Shown: positions 53,945 to 63,526 of the stretch, one piece after another
Numbering within the stretch: the first letter of the stretch is position 1
How the letters are laid out: each line of letters opens with the position of its first letter
NCBI RefSeq assembly: GCF_015680705.1
Contig: NZ_JADNYP010000009.1
Location: forward strand, 1 to 64,000
DNA: 64,000 bases
Direction of reading: 5' to 3'
Origin: Pseudomonas fulva
Lineage (GTDB): Bacteria; Pseudomonadota; Gammaproteobacteria; Pseudomonadales; Pseudomonadaceae
Position numbers and translations under genes: made by a program
Notes under the pieces: generated by a model
Told to the model about the DNA's origin: nothing
The model's database searches: none
What the model saw: only the letters and a program-made list of their open reading frames with translations

Positions 53945-54154
53945 TCAGTCGCGCGCCAAGGCGTCCTCGCGGTGCATGGCCAGGTGCCCGGTCTTTTCGC
54001 TCTCGACCTCGTACTGCGGCTGCTCGGGCGAACAGTGGCGCTGACGTCCGCGAAACTCCACGTCACGGGTATGCACCTTGGTCACCTTGCCGTGGATGAC
54101 GCCGGCCTCGGAATTCCAGCGCACCTGGTCGCCTACCTTGTACTTGCTGCTCAT
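53945..54154 (-). CDS. DUF2945 (hypervirulence-associated TUDOR-like) protein
   Basis: This 69-aa protein starts SSKYKVGDQVRWNSEAG and continues with GKVTKVHTRDVEF, then YEVESEKTGHLAMHREDAL. It is the SH3/Tudor-like DUF2945 pattern. Start ATG 54154 has a good GGAG site (CAAGGAGC). It is probably a small nucleic-acid-associated or stress protein. The role is unknown. Confidence 0.7.
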   Translation of the reverse strand: MSSKYKVGDQVRWNSEAGVIHGKVTKVHTRDVEFRGRQRHCSPEQPQYEVESEKTGHLAMHREDALARD

Positions 54155-54428
54155 CGGTTGCTCCTTGGCCCCGAGAACTGCCGGGGCGTTGCTCGAAATG
54201 GTCACATTGCCGTGTTCAACTGAGTCCGTGCGGGGGCGAAAATTCCTTGCCGTGGAGCCCGGCGGTGCTGGCGCGCCGCGTTGCTGGAAGCGGCGCGGCA
54301 GACGTCGGCGGCGAACATCGCCCAGCGCGCGCCACGCCGACGAAAAGCGCGTTTCGCCCTTTCGATCTGGGCCAAGGGCAGGCACAATGCGGATCTTTTT
54401 TTTGGCCGGCCTGGCCGGAGGCCTCTGA

Positions 54429-55526
54429 ATGATCAAGACCCCGTACTACCTCATCGACAAACAGAAGCTGCTGGGCAACATGCAGAAGATCGCCTATGTG
54501 CGCGAACAGTCCGGCGCCAAGGCCCTGCTGGCCCTGAAATGCTTCGCCACCTGGTCGGTGTTCGACCTGATGCAGCAGTACATGGATGGCACCACTTCCT
54601 CGTCGCTGTACGAGCTCAAGCTCGGCCGCCAGAAGTTCGCTGGCGAAACCCACGCCTACAGCGTGGCCTGGGCCGACGACGAGATCGAGGAGATGCTCGA
54701 GAACTGCGACAAGATCATCTTCAACTCGATCGGCCAGTTGCAGCGTCATGCGCAGGCTTGCGAAGGCAAGGTGCGCGGCCTGCGTGTCAACCCGCAGGTG
54801 AGCAGCTCGGACTACCTGCTGGCCGACCCGGCGCGCCCGTTCAGCCGCCTGGGCGAATGGGACCCGCAGAAGATCGAGCAGGTGATCGGGCAGATCTCCG
54901 GCTTCATGTTCCACAACAACTGCGAGAACGGCGATTTCGCCCTGTTCGACCAGATGCTCTCGCACATCGAGGAACGCTTCGGCCACCTGCTGCACCAGGT
55001 GCAGTGGGTCAGCCTTGGCGGTGGCATCCACTTCACCGGCGAAGGCTATGCGCTGGATGCATTCTGCGCGCGGCTCAAGGGCTTCGCGCAAACGTATGGC
55101 GTGCAGGTCTACCTGGAGCCGGGCGAAGCGGCGATCACCCAGAGCGCCTCGCTGGAGGTCACCGTGCTCGACACGCTGTACAACGGCAAGCACCTGGCCG
55201 TGGTCGACAGCTCGATCGAAGCGCACATGCTCGACCTGCTGATCTATCGCCTCAATGCCAAGCTGGCACCCAGCGACGGCGAGCATACCTACATGGTCTG
55301 CGGCAAGTCGTGCCTGGCCGGCGATATTTTCGGCGAGTACCAATTCGATCGCCCGCTGGCCATCGGCGATCGCCTGTCGTTCATCGACGCGGCCGGCTAC
55401 ACCATGGTCAAGAAAAACTGGTTCAACGGTCTGAAGATGCCCGCCATCGCGGTCAGGCAGCTCGACGGCAGCGTCGAGGTGGTTCGCGAGTTCGGTTTCG
55501 AAGACTACGTATCCAGCCTGTCCTGA
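54429..55526 (+). CDS. nspC: Carboxynorspermidine decarboxylase
   Basis: This 365-aa PLP enzyme of the alanine-racemase-fold decarboxylase family has PLP lysine K37 in LLALKCF and ends with CGKSCLAGD and the AGYTMVKKNWFNG loop. It decarboxylates carboxynorspermidine or carboxyspermidine in the alternative polyamine pathway. The next gene encodes the synthase, so the pair makes norspermidine or spermidine from aspartate semialdehyde and a diamine. Confidence 0.9.
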   Translation: MIKTPYYLIDKQKLLGNMQKIAYVREQSGAKALLALKCFATWSVFDLMQQYMDGTTSSSLYELKLGRQKFAGETHAYSVAWADDEIEEMLENCDKIIFNSIGQLQRHAQACEGKVRGLRVNPQVSSSDYLLADPARPFSRLGEWDPQKIEQVIGQISGFMFHNNCENGDFALFDQMLSHIEERFGHLLHQVQWVSLGGGIHFTGEGYALDAFCARLKGFAQTYGVQVYLEPGEAAITQSASLEVTVLDTLYNGKHLAVVDSSIEAHMLDLLIYRLNAKLAPSDGEHTYMVCGKSCLAGDIFGEYQFDRPLAIGDRLSFIDAAGYTMVKKNWFNGLKMPAIAVRQLDGSVEVVREFGFEDYVSSLS

Positions 55527-55556
55527 GACAGGCTTCATCGAGGAGCAAGGGATAAA

Positions 55557-56801
55557 TTGAGAAAGAACGTTCTTATCATTGGTGCAGGAGGTGTCGCCAA
55601 GGTGGTGGCCCACAAGTGCGCGCAGCATAACGACGAACTCGGTCGTATCGCCATCGCGTCACGGAACATCTCCAAATGCCAGGCCATCATCGACAGCGTC
55701 AAGGCCAAGGGCAGCCTCAAGGTGCCCGCCGACATCCAGGCCTTCTCGCTCAATGCCCTGGATGTCGAGGCGACCAAGGCGCTGATCCGCGAGACCGACT
55801 CGCAGATCGTGATCAACGTCGGCTCCGCCTTCCTCAACATGTCGGTGCTGCGTGCCTGCATCGATACCGGTGCCGCCTACCTGGACACCGCGATCCATGA
55901 AGAACCCGGCAAGATCTGCGAGACGCCGCCGTGGTATGGCAACTACGAGTGGAAACACCTCGATGAGTGCCAGGACAAGAACATCACCGCGATCCTCGGC
56001 GTCGGTTTCGACCCAGGCGTGGTCAACAGCTATGCCGCGCTGGCACAGCAACAGTATTTCGACCGCATTGATTCGATCGACATCCTCGACGTCAATGCCG
56101 GCTCCCATGGCAAGTATTTCGCCACCAATTTCGACCCGGAGATCAACTTCCGCGAATTCACCGGGCAAGTCTGGAGCTGGCAGAACAGCCAGTGGACCAG
56201 CAACAGCATGTTCGAAGTCAAACGCACCGATGACCTGCCGGTCGTGGGCGCCCAGAACCTCTACCTGACCGGCCACGACGAAGTCCACTCGCTGTCGAAG
56301 AACCTCGACGTGCCGAACGTGCGCTTCTGGATGAGCTTTGGCGAGCACTACATCAACGTCTTCACCGTGCTGAAGAACCTGGGTCTGCTTTCCGAGCAGC
56401 CGGTACGCACCGCCGAAGGCCTGGAAGTGGTACCACTGAAGGTGGTCAAGGCCGTGCTGCCCGATCCGGCTTCGCTGGCGCCGGGCTACACCGGCAAGAC
56501 CTGCATCGGCGACCTGGTCAAGGGCACCAAGGATGGCCAGCCGCGCGAAGTGTTCATCTACAACGTGGCCGACCATGAAGAAGCCTACGCCGAGACCGAC
56601 AGCCAGGGCATCTCCTACACCGCCGGGGTGCCGCCGGTAGCCGCGGCGCTGCTGGTCGCCCGTGGCGAGTGGGATGTGCAGCGCATGGTCAACGTCGAGG
56701 AGCTGCCCGCCGAGCCGTTCCTCAAGGCGCTCGACGTGATGGGCCTGCCAACCCGCGTCAAGGACGAGCATGGCGACCGTCCATGGGATGCCCAGGCGTG
56801 A
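55557..56801 (+). CDS. Carboxynorspermidine synthase (saccharopine dehydrogenase family)
   Basis: This 414-aa NADPH-dependent enzyme has the GAGGVAKVVAHKC nucleotide-binding start and DTAIHEEPGK, GVGFDPGVVN and SHGKYFATNFDPEIN. It is the Lys1-like partner of NspC. The start is a TTG at 55557 with GGAGCAAGG six bases before it. No in-frame ATG exists nearby, and the TTG gives the complete dinucleotide fold. The gene is 30 nt after nspC and forms one operon with it. Confidence 0.88.
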   Translation: MRKNVLIIGAGGVAKVVAHKCAQHNDELGRIAIASRNISKCQAIIDSVKAKGSLKVPADIQAFSLNALDVEATKALIRETDSQIVINVGSAFLNMSVLRACIDTGAAYLDTAIHEEPGKICETPPWYGNYEWKHLDECQDKNITAILGVGFDPGVVNSYAALAQQQYFDRIDSIDILDVNAGSHGKYFATNFDPEINFREFTGQVWSWQNSQWTSNSMFEVKRTDDLPVVGAQNLYLTGHDEVHSLSKNLDVPNVRFWMSFGEHYINVFTVLKNLGLLSEQPVRTAEGLEVVPLKVVKAVLPDPASLAPGYTGKTCIGDLVKGTKDGQPREVFIYNVADHEEAYAETDSQGISYTAGVPPVAAALLVARGEWDVQRMVNVEELPAEPFLKALDVMGLPTRVKDEHGDRPWDAQA

Positions 56802-56826
56802 TGGCCTGGCGTTGATGGACCCGAGG

Positions 56827-56852
56827 GGGGTGCCGGTCTGGCACCCCTTTTT
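56827..56852 (+). terminator. Rho-independent terminator after the polyamine operon
   Basis: GGGGTGCC and GGCACCCC form an 8-bp stem with a GGTCT loop and five T residues. It lies 26 nt after the stop at 56801. Confidence 0.9.
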
Positions 56853-56965
56853 CCTGCCTTACGGCAACCCGTGCCGCTCGCCCAGGCGCTGGGCCTGACG
56901 GGCCGACCTGGGTCATACTCGGCCTTTTCAAGCGCCGTCCTCGTGGCGCCGGTAAAGGACAAGAC

Positions 56966-57523
56966 GTGAAAGATTTCGACTAACTACGCAGCTACCTCAG
57001 GCAAGAGATCGCCACCAAGGAAGACGGCAGCGTCAAGTTCAGCACCCTGCTCAACCGGGTACTGGCCAAGGAACGCTACCACTACGTGTTCTGGTTCAGG
57101 ATCGCCCAGTATCTCTACCACAAGCCCCGCGGGCTGATTAACTATCGCAAGTGGGCCAAGCGCATCAATCGCAGGCTGATCCGCCAGCACAATATCGATA
57201 TCGGCCTGCCCGCGCAGATCGGCCCAGGCATCTGCTTCTCGCACCGCATCGGCATCGTCATCACGCACAGGGCGATCATTGGCCGCAACCTGCGGCTGCG
57301 CCAGAACACCACCATCGGCTCGAAGGACATCAGCGGCCACGTCCGCATCGGCGACGACGTGCAGATCGGCGCCAACGCATGCATCGTCGGCGAGATCACC
57401 ATCGGCAACAACGTCACCATCGGCGCGCAAGCCTACGTCGACAAGGACATTCCCGACGACACGATCTGCTACACCGAGCATCGCCCGGTTTACAGGACCA
57501 AGCCCAAGCGCGAGGGCCAGTAG
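56966..57523 (+). pseudogene. Serine O-acetyltransferase-like gene interrupted by an early stop codon
   Basis: A GTG start at 56966 follows AAAGGAC with good spacing. It reads MKDFD, then TAA at codon 6 (56981-56983), then continues in the same frame for 180 codons: LRSYLRQEIATKEDG, then WFRIAQYL, and hexapeptide repeats such as IGRNLRLRQNTTIGS and IGANACIVGEI. These form a left-handed beta-helix acetyltransferase. Changing TAA to CAA would restore a normal N-terminus. The only later in-frame start candidate is GTG 57086, which would drop about 40 residues. The gene is broken unless translation restarts there or the stop is a sequencing error. Confidence 0.75.
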
Positions 57524-57561
57524 CGGCACCCTGCCCACGAAACGGCTTCAAGCTTCAGGCA

Positions 57562-57596
57562 GATCGTGCACTGCAACCTGCACGATCCGCTTTTTC
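57562..57596 (+). terminator. Rho-independent terminator after the acetyltransferase gene
   Basis: GATCGTGCA pairs with TGCACGATC over an 8-nt loop, followed by CGCTTTTTC. It lies 38 nt after the stop at 57523. Its 9-bp stem indicates the upstream unit is a real transcription unit. Confidence 0.85.
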
Positions 57597-57703
57597 TTGC
57601 GCCTTGCGGCTTGCAGCCCTCGAGGCTCACGGTCGTTTTGAACGCCCGCCCCCCGGCCCAGTCGAACCTTGATCCGCAATGCTTGCACAACGAGGTGAGA
57701 CAC

Positions 57704-59494
57704 ATGGCAACCACAGTAGGCGACTTCCTGGTCGAACGGCTGCACCAATGGGGCGTCACGCGCATCTACGGCTATCCCGGCGATGGTATCAATGGCGTCT
57801 TCGGCGCGCTGCGTCGCTCCGGCAAGATCGAGTTCGTCCAGTGTCGACATGAGGAGATGGCGGCGTTCATGGCCAGTGCCCATGCCAAGTTCACCGGCGA
57901 GCTGGGGGTGTGCATCTCGACCTCGGGGCCCGGCGCCTCGCACCTGCTCACCGGCCTGTACGACGCGCGCATGGACCATGTCCCGGTCCTGGCGATCGCC
58001 GGCCAGCAGGCACGGACCGCACTGGGCGGTCACTACCAGCAGGAGCTGGACCTGCTGTCGATGTTCAAGGATGTCGCCGGGGCTTTCGTGCAGCAGGCCT
58101 CGGCACCGTCCCAGGTGCGCCACCTGGTCGATCGGGCAGTACGCACCGCGATCGGCGAGCGCAAGGTCACCGCGCTGATCCTGCCCAACGACCTGCAGGA
58201 GCTGCCTTACGAGGAGCCGGCGCGGGCCCATGGCACCTTGCATTCGGGGGTCGGCTTCAGCCGGCCGAAGGTGGTGCCTCACGATGCCGACCTCGAGCGT
58301 GCGGCGCAGATTCTCAACAGTGGCAAGAAGGTGGCGATCCTGGTTGGCGCTGGTGCCCTGCAAGCCGGTAGGCAAGTCCAGGCGATCGCCGAGAAGCTCG
58401 GCGCCGGGGTGGCCAAGGCCCTGCTGGGCAAGGCAGTACTGCCCGACCACCTGCCGTGGGTCACTGGCAGCATCGGCTTGCTAGGCACCGAGCCGAGCCT
58501 GGAACTGATGAACGAATGCGACACCCTGCTGATGATCGGCTCGGGCTTCCCCTATGCCGAATTCCTGCCCAAGGAGGGCCAGGCACGCGGCGTGCAGATC
58601 GACCTGGCGCCAGACATGCTGAGCCTGCGCTATCCGATGGAGCTGAACCTGGTCGGTGACGCCGCCGATACCCTGGACGCCTTGCTCCCGCTGATCGAGC
58701 ACAAGGCTTCGCGCAGCTGGCAGCAGAAGATCGAAGGCTGGCGCCAGGACTGGGACCGCAAGCTGGAAAAGCGCGCCTTGACCAGCGCCGAGCCGATCAA
58801 CCCGCAGCGTGTGGTGCATGAGCTGTCGCCGCGCCTGCCGGATGCGGCGATCATCACCAGCGATTCGGGTTCCTGTGCCAACTGGTTCGCCCGCGACCTG
58901 AAGATCCGCGAAGGCATGATGTGCTCGTTGTCCGGCGGCCTGGCCTCCATGGGCGCGGCGGTCCCCTACGCCATCGCCGCCAAGTTCGCCCATCCCGAGC
59001 GCAGCGTGATCGCGCTGGTAGGCGACGGCGCCATGCAGATGAACAACATGGCCGAGCTGATCACGGTCGCCAAATACTGGAAGCAATGGGGCAACGGGCG
59101 CTGGATCTGCGCGGTGTTCAACAATCAGGATCTCAACCAGGTGACCTGGGAGCAGCGGGTGATGGAGGGCGATCCGAAGTTCTCCGCCTCCCAGGACCTG
59201 CCCGATGTGCCCTATCACCTGTTCGCGATTTCCATCGGCCTCAAGGGCATCTACGTCGAGCGCGAAGAGGATGTCGCCGCGGCCTGGGAACAGGCGCTGG
59301 CCAGCGAGGTGCCGGTGGTGATCGACTTTCGTACCGACCCTGACGTGCCACCACTGCCGCCGCACATCACCCTGGAAAACGCCAAGAAGTTCAGCGCCAC
59401 CCTGCTGCAGGGCGACCCCAACCAGGTCGGTATCCTCAAGCAGACGGCCAAGCAGTTGCTGAGCAACGTGCTGCCGGGGCGCAAGGACGACTGA
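57704..59494 (+). CDS. Thiamine-pyrophosphate-dependent enzyme, pyruvate oxidase (PoxB)-like
   Basis: This 596-aa protein has three TPP-enzyme domains. The Pyr domain has GYPGDGINGVFGAL and catalytic E50 in CRHEEMAAF, and the middle domain has ILVGAGAL. The PP domain carries the GDG...NN motif in LVGDGAMQMNNMAE, with FNNQDLNQVTWEQ. PoxB-type enzymes convert pyruvate to acetate and CO2 with electron transfer to quinones. Acetolactate synthase is less likely because the FAD loop and length fit POX. Start ATG 57704 (MATTVGDFLVERL) is used. The upstream frame covers the terminator. Confidence 0.8.
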   Translation: MATTVGDFLVERLHQWGVTRIYGYPGDGINGVFGALRRSGKIEFVQCRHEEMAAFMASAHAKFTGELGVCISTSGPGASHLLTGLYDARMDHVPVLAIAGQQARTALGGHYQQELDLLSMFKDVAGAFVQQASAPSQVRHLVDRAVRTAIGERKVTALILPNDLQELPYEEPARAHGTLHSGVGFSRPKVVPHDADLERAAQILNSGKKVAILVGAGALQAGRQVQAIAEKLGAGVAKALLGKAVLPDHLPWVTGSIGLLGTEPSLELMNECDTLLMIGSGFPYAEFLPKEGQARGVQIDLAPDMLSLRYPMELNLVGDAADTLDALLPLIEHKASRSWQQKIEGWRQDWDRKLEKRALTSAEPINPQRVVHELSPRLPDAAIITSDSGSCANWFARDLKIREGMMCSLSGGLASMGAAVPYAIAAKFAHPERSVIALVGDGAMQMNNMAELITVAKYWKQWGNGRWICAVFNNQDLNQVTWEQRVMEGDPKFSASQDLPDVPYHLFAISIGLKGIYVEREEDVAAAWEQALASEVPVVIDFRTDPDVPPLPPHITLENAKKFSATLLQGDPNQVGILKQTAKQLLSNVLPGRKDD

Positions 59495-59530
59495 GCTCCA
59501 GACAATGCCTGGGTGGCGATCATGCTGCGT

Positions 59531-59613
59531 TGAAAACAGGCCCGCCATGCTGGTTCACATGCGTGAATGAGGGCCTTCCTGCCTGTTTTCGCCCTGCCTG
59601 TTCGCTGCTCGGC
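59531..59613. repeat. Dispersed inverted-repeat element, diverged copy (copy D)
   Basis: TGAAAACAGGC and GCCTGTTTTCGCC flank a 40-nt core. GCCCTGCCTGTTCGCTGCTCGGCG follows, as in copies A-C. The core TTCACATGCGTGAATGAGG differs from copies B and C. It lies between the PoxB-like gene and the GH13 gene. Confidence 0.5.
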
Positions 59614-59795
59614 GCGTTTGCGCAATACCTGGGACAGGCCCGGCCGGGCACCCTGCCAGCGGGGCGTCGATGCGCGAGACGCAGGTCCTGGTCGAGCGGT
59701 TGCTTCCCGGGGTCGAGGCGGATGCTCGACAGCGCAGCTCTGGCCAGCCCGGTTCGATGCCAGTGTTGGGCCGCGCTGAGCGGCCCTAGTGCCAA

Positions 59796-61862
59796 TCAGA
59801 CGTGCCCGATGCTGCTGACGATCCGCAGCGACAGGGCCTCATACGGGTCCAGACTGATGGTCAGGCGGCCATCCTCGGTCAGGTCGCCCTCCACCGTCTC
59901 GTTGATCATGTCTACCACTGGCCCAGGCGTGAAGCCGGTCAGGGTCAGCTCTTCGATGATCGCTTCCTTGCCGAAGTTCAGCGCGGTGATCTGGATTCCC
60001 CGGCCGGCCGGCAACTCGTGGACCATGACCAGCAAGCCTGGATGGCTGACTTCCGGCACCAGCACCTGGCGGCTGCTGGCGATGCCGTAGGCCTGGCGCA
60101 CGGCGAGCACTTTCTTGACCATGCAGGCGAAGGAATCACCTTGCTCGAGCTGCGTCTCGAGGCTGCCATACAGCGCGCGTGCCCTGGGCAGGCCCAGCAC
60201 CGAGGCTTGCGCCTCGGGGGCGACGCCAGCCAGGTCGTAGCCGCCGCGGTGAATCCAGCGGGTGTCGCCATCGGTCATTCGCTCGGCGACCTGCTCGGGG
60301 GCCAGCGGCAAGGCACCGACCAGGTCCCAGCCCGACAAGGCGAACACACCCGGCTGCATGGCGTTGTACATCACCAGTAGCAGGTGGATCTTCTTGATCA
60401 GGGCGAGCTCTGCGGCACCGATTGCATCCAGATCGCGCATGCCCAGCGCGGCAGTGATGATGCTGACCGTGGTGCAGGAGACGCCATTGGTGACGAAACG
60501 CAGGTTGTACGGGGCATGCTCGCCGGAGAGCAACTCGTACATCTCTTCGCGAATATGCTCGCGCAGGATGCTGCCAGGGAAGGTCTGGCCCTTGTAGAGA
60601 TACATGTCATGGGCATGCAGCGTCCAGAAATGCACCAGCTCGATGGTCAGCTCATCGTGGTTCTGCAAGGCGTGGATCAACGAAGCCGGATCGATGTTGA
60701 AACGGTGCATCTCGTGCAGCATCAGCCGCAGGAATTCGGTATTGCCGGTGAGCAAGGCATGCTGGTAGGCCGGGCGGGTGACGAAGTCATAGGACAGGTC
60801 GGCGCCGCCCTTGGACATCTGGGCGATGTCGTCCAAGGTCAGGTTCAGCTCCTGGAAGCTGAAGCCACCGGCCTTGCGGATCATTCCGCCGAGCAACTGG
60901 TTGCCGGTGAGCGACAGAGGATGGCTCTCCGACCAGGCGGTGTCGTTGGCGCGGGTCTCGACGCCGAGGAATCCGTTGGCGTCGAGCCGCATGCCGCGCG
61001 ACCCGAGGCAGTCGATCGAGTGCAGGATATCGCCGATGATCAGTTGCTGGGCGGCGAAGCTGGGGTCGAGCCAGTTGAGCGAGGGCTGGCCTTCCTTGAA
61101 GTAGTGCAGGTAGACCCAGCGTCGCGGCTTGCCGTCGATACCGACCACCACGGGTGTCGCGCTCCAGTCGGTTTCCTTGACCCCCGGCTCGAAGAAGATC
61201 ACCCGCTGCAACTGGCCGACGATGTAGTGCCGCGCCTTGAGCTCGTCGCACACCGCCGGTGCGAGGTTGACGGCATCGCGGCCCTGCGGCACGTCCGGCA
61301 GCAGGCTCCAGTCCTCTTCGCGGATCTCGACCATGTGGTAGATGCCTGGATAGGCGCCATGGGCCAGTTCCGCCAGGCGGAAATCCGCGCCCTTGCCGGT
61401 GTGCGCGGGGATGGCGTCATCGATGGTGACGGCATTGTGGGCGGCGGCGACACGGCTCATCTGGATCAGCTGCTGCTCGGTGCCGTACAGCGGGTCGATA
61501 TCGAAGCTGATACGGTCGAAGTTGCCATCGACACTGGGCGTGAACTCGCGACCACGGATGCCACCGGCGCGCTTGATCGGCCCGGTATGGATACCCTGCA
61601 CGCCGATCTCCGACAAGCGCTTCCACAGCTCGTTGGCGCCCAGCGCATCGAGCACGCTGCAGCCTTCGGCGGCGATGATCGAGTCGGGATAGACGGTCAG
61701 CCAGACCGAGGCGATCTCGATGGCACGCCGTGGCCGGGCTTCGGCGTAGGGGTTCATCCACAGGCGCGACTGCCCGGAATACGTCCTGGCCCTGTCCTGG
61801 GCCGCCTTGAGCATGGATCGGCTTTCCAGCCACTCCACGTACGCCTTGTCCGGAACCGTCAT
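59796..61862 (-). CDS. GH13 alpha-glucosyltransferase, trehalose-synthase-like
   Basis: This 688-aa GH13 enzyme retains all three catalytic carboxylates: D294 in GMRLDANG, E338 in FQELNL and D403 in QNHDEL. It lacks the long TreS C-terminal maltokinase domain. N-terminal [17 protein letters not shown] and later [16 protein letters not shown] segments resemble TreS/amylosucrase-type enzymes. It probably acts on maltose, trehalose or short glucans in the stress-sugar pathway. Start ATG 61862 ([14 protein letters not shown]). No partner glg or tre gene is adjacent. Confidence 0.7.
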   Translation of the reverse strand: MTVPDKAYVEWLESRSMLKAAQDRARTYSGQSRLWMNPYAEARPRRAIEIASVWLTVYPDSIIAAEGCSVLDALGANELWKRLSEIGVQGIHTGPIKRAGGIRGREFTPSVDGNFDRISFDIDPLYGTEQQLIQMSRVAAAHNAVTIDDAIPAHTGKGADFRLAELAHGAYPGIYHMVEIREEDWSLLPDVPQGRDAVNLAPAVCDELKARHYIVGQLQRVIFFEPGVKETDWSATPVVVGIDGKPRRWVYLHYFKEGQPSLNWLDPSFAAQQLIIGDILHSIDCLGSRGMRLDANGFLGVETRANDTAWSESHPLSLTGNQLLGGMIRKAGGFSFQELNLTLDDIAQMSKGGADLSYDFVTRPAYQHALLTGNTEFLRLMLHEMHRFNIDPASLIHALQNHDELTIELVHFWTLHAHDMYLYKGQTFPGSILREHIREEMYELLSGEHAPYNLRFVTNGVSCTTVSIITAALGMRDLDAIGAAELALIKKIHLLLVMYNAMQPGVFALSGWDLVGALPLAPEQVAERMTDGDTRWIHRGGYDLAGVAPEAQASVLGLPRARALYGSLETQLEQGDSFACMVKKVLAVRQAYGIASSRQVLVPEVSHPGLLVMVHELPAGRGIQITALNFGKEAIIEELTLTGFTPGPVVDMINETVEGDLTEDGRLTISLDPYEALSLRIVSSIGHV

Positions 61863-62053
61863 CTATCCCCTCCTCATGCCTGCCGAATGACTTCACCCAA
61901 GACTCTAGACGGCAAGCGGCGACAAACGTTCTGGCGAACAACGCCTCGCCTGGCCGCCTTGCGCGTGCTTTTTCAGCGCGCCCCTCGTTGCCGTGCCGAT
62001 TTGTCGGTATGGTGATGCATCGCAAGGATGTTTACCCGCACAGGAAACCCAGC

Positions 62054-63427
62054 ATGCTCCAACGCCATGTCATCAATGCCTCCGTCAGCCCCAAGGGCAG
62101 CCTGGAAACCTTGTCCCAACGCGAAGTCCAGCAACTGAGCGAGATGGGTACCGGTAGCCTGTACACCCTGTTCCGCCAGTGCGCCCTGGCGATACTCAAC
62201 ACCGGCGCGCATGTCGACAACGCCAAGACCATCCTCGAGGCCTACCAGGACTTCGAGGTCCGCATCCACCAGCAGGACCGCGGCGTGCGCCTGGAGCTGC
62301 TGAATGCGCCAGCCGACGCCTTCGTCGACGGCGAGATGATCGCCAGCACCCGCGAGATGCTGTTCAGCGCGCTGCGCGACATCGTCTATACCGAAAGCGA
62401 ACTGGCCAGCCAGCGCATCGACCTGGAAAGCTCCCAGGGCATCACCGACTATGTCTTCCATCTGCTGCGCAATGCGCGCACCCTGCGTCCGGGCGTCGAG
62501 CCCAAGCTTGTGGTCTGCTGGGGCGGACACTCCATCAGCAGCGAGGAGTACCAGTACACCAAGAAGGTCGGCCACGAACTGGGCCTGCGCAAGCTGGACA
62601 TCTGCACCGGCTGCGGGCCGGGGGTGATGAAAGGCCCGATGAAGGGCGCGACCATCGCCCATGCCAAGCAGCGCATGCATGGCAGCCGCTACCTGGGCCT
62701 GACCGAACCGGGGATCATCGCCGCCGAGGCCCCCAACCCGATCGTCAACGAGCTGGTGATCCTGCCGGACATCGAGAAGCGCCTGGAAGCGTTCGTGCGC
62801 GTCGGTCACGGCATCATCATCTTCCCTGGCGGCGCCGGCACGGCCGAGGAATTCCTCTACCTGCTCGGCATCCTGATGCACCCGGACAACCATGACCTGC
62901 CGTTCCCGGTGATCCTCACCGGACCGCGCAGCGCCGAGCCGTTCCTCCAGCAGCTGCATGCCTTCGTCGGCGCCACTCTTGGCCAGGAGGCCCAGCGGCA
63001 CTACCAGATCATCATCGACGACCCGGCCGAAGTGGCGCGCCACATGGTCGAGGGGCTCAAGGCGGTCAAGCAGTTCCGCCGCGAGCGCAACGACGCCTTC
63101 CATTTCAACTGGCTGCTGAAGATTCAGGAAAGCTTCCAGCGCCCATTCGACCCGACCCACGAGAACATGGCCAACCTCGCCCTGCACCGCGAACTGCCGC
63201 CCCACGAGCTGGCAGCCAACCTGCGTCGGGCGTTTTCCGGGATCGTCGCCGGCAACGTCAAGGACAAGGGCATTCGCCTGATCGAGGAGCATGGGCCTTA
63301 CCAGATTCGTGGCGACAGCGCGATCCTCGATCCGCTCGGCCGTCTGCTACAGGCATTCGTCGAACAGCACCGGATGAAGCTGCCCGGCGGGGCGGCATAT
63401 GTTCCTTGCTACCAGGTGACCAGCTGA
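62054..63427 (+). CDS. ppnN: Pyrimidine/purine nucleotide 5'-monophosphate nucleosidase (LOG family)
   Basis: This 457-aa protein has the LOG motif PGGAGTAEEF (around residue 280) and GCGPGVMKGPMKGA, typical of PpnN. The C-terminal domain and full length match PpnN of E. coli (454 aa). PpnN cleaves nucleotides to free base and ribose 5-phosphate and is modulated by (p)ppGpp. ATG 62054 (MLQRHVINASVSPKG) follows AGGA. The frame extends further upstream but without support. Confidence 0.9.
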   Translation: MLQRHVINASVSPKGSLETLSQREVQQLSEMGTGSLYTLFRQCALAILNTGAHVDNAKTILEAYQDFEVRIHQQDRGVRLELLNAPADAFVDGEMIASTREMLFSALRDIVYTESELASQRIDLESSQGITDYVFHLLRNARTLRPGVEPKLVVCWGGHSISSEEYQYTKKVGHELGLRKLDICTGCGPGVMKGPMKGATIAHAKQRMHGSRYLGLTEPGIIAAEAPNPIVNELVILPDIEKRLEAFVRVGHGIIIFPGGAGTAEEFLYLLGILMHPDNHDLPFPVILTGPRSAEPFLQQLHAFVGATLGQEAQRHYQIIIDDPAEVARHMVEGLKAVKQFRRERNDAFHFNWLLKIQESFQRPFDPTHENMANLALHRELPPHELAANLRRAFSGIVAGNVKDKGIRLIEEHGPYQIRGDSAILDPLGRLLQAFVEQHRMKLPGGAAYVPCYQVTS

Positions 63428-63478
63428 AGACCGCGGCCGTTCGTGGCAATGGACTGTCTTTTGAGCCTGCCAGACCCT

Positions 63479-63505
63479 CAGGCCGCTGCGCGGCCTCTCG
63501 CGGCA
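63479..63505. repeat. REP-like palindromic sequence
   Basis: CAGGCCGCTGCGCGGCC followed by TCTCGCGGCAC is a third copy of the GGCCGC hairpin family (see 22499 and 53562). It lies between the converging ppnN and ilvA genes and may act as a shared terminator. Confidence 0.5.
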
Positions 63506-63526
63506 CGTTGAGCTCCCAAACCGCCC

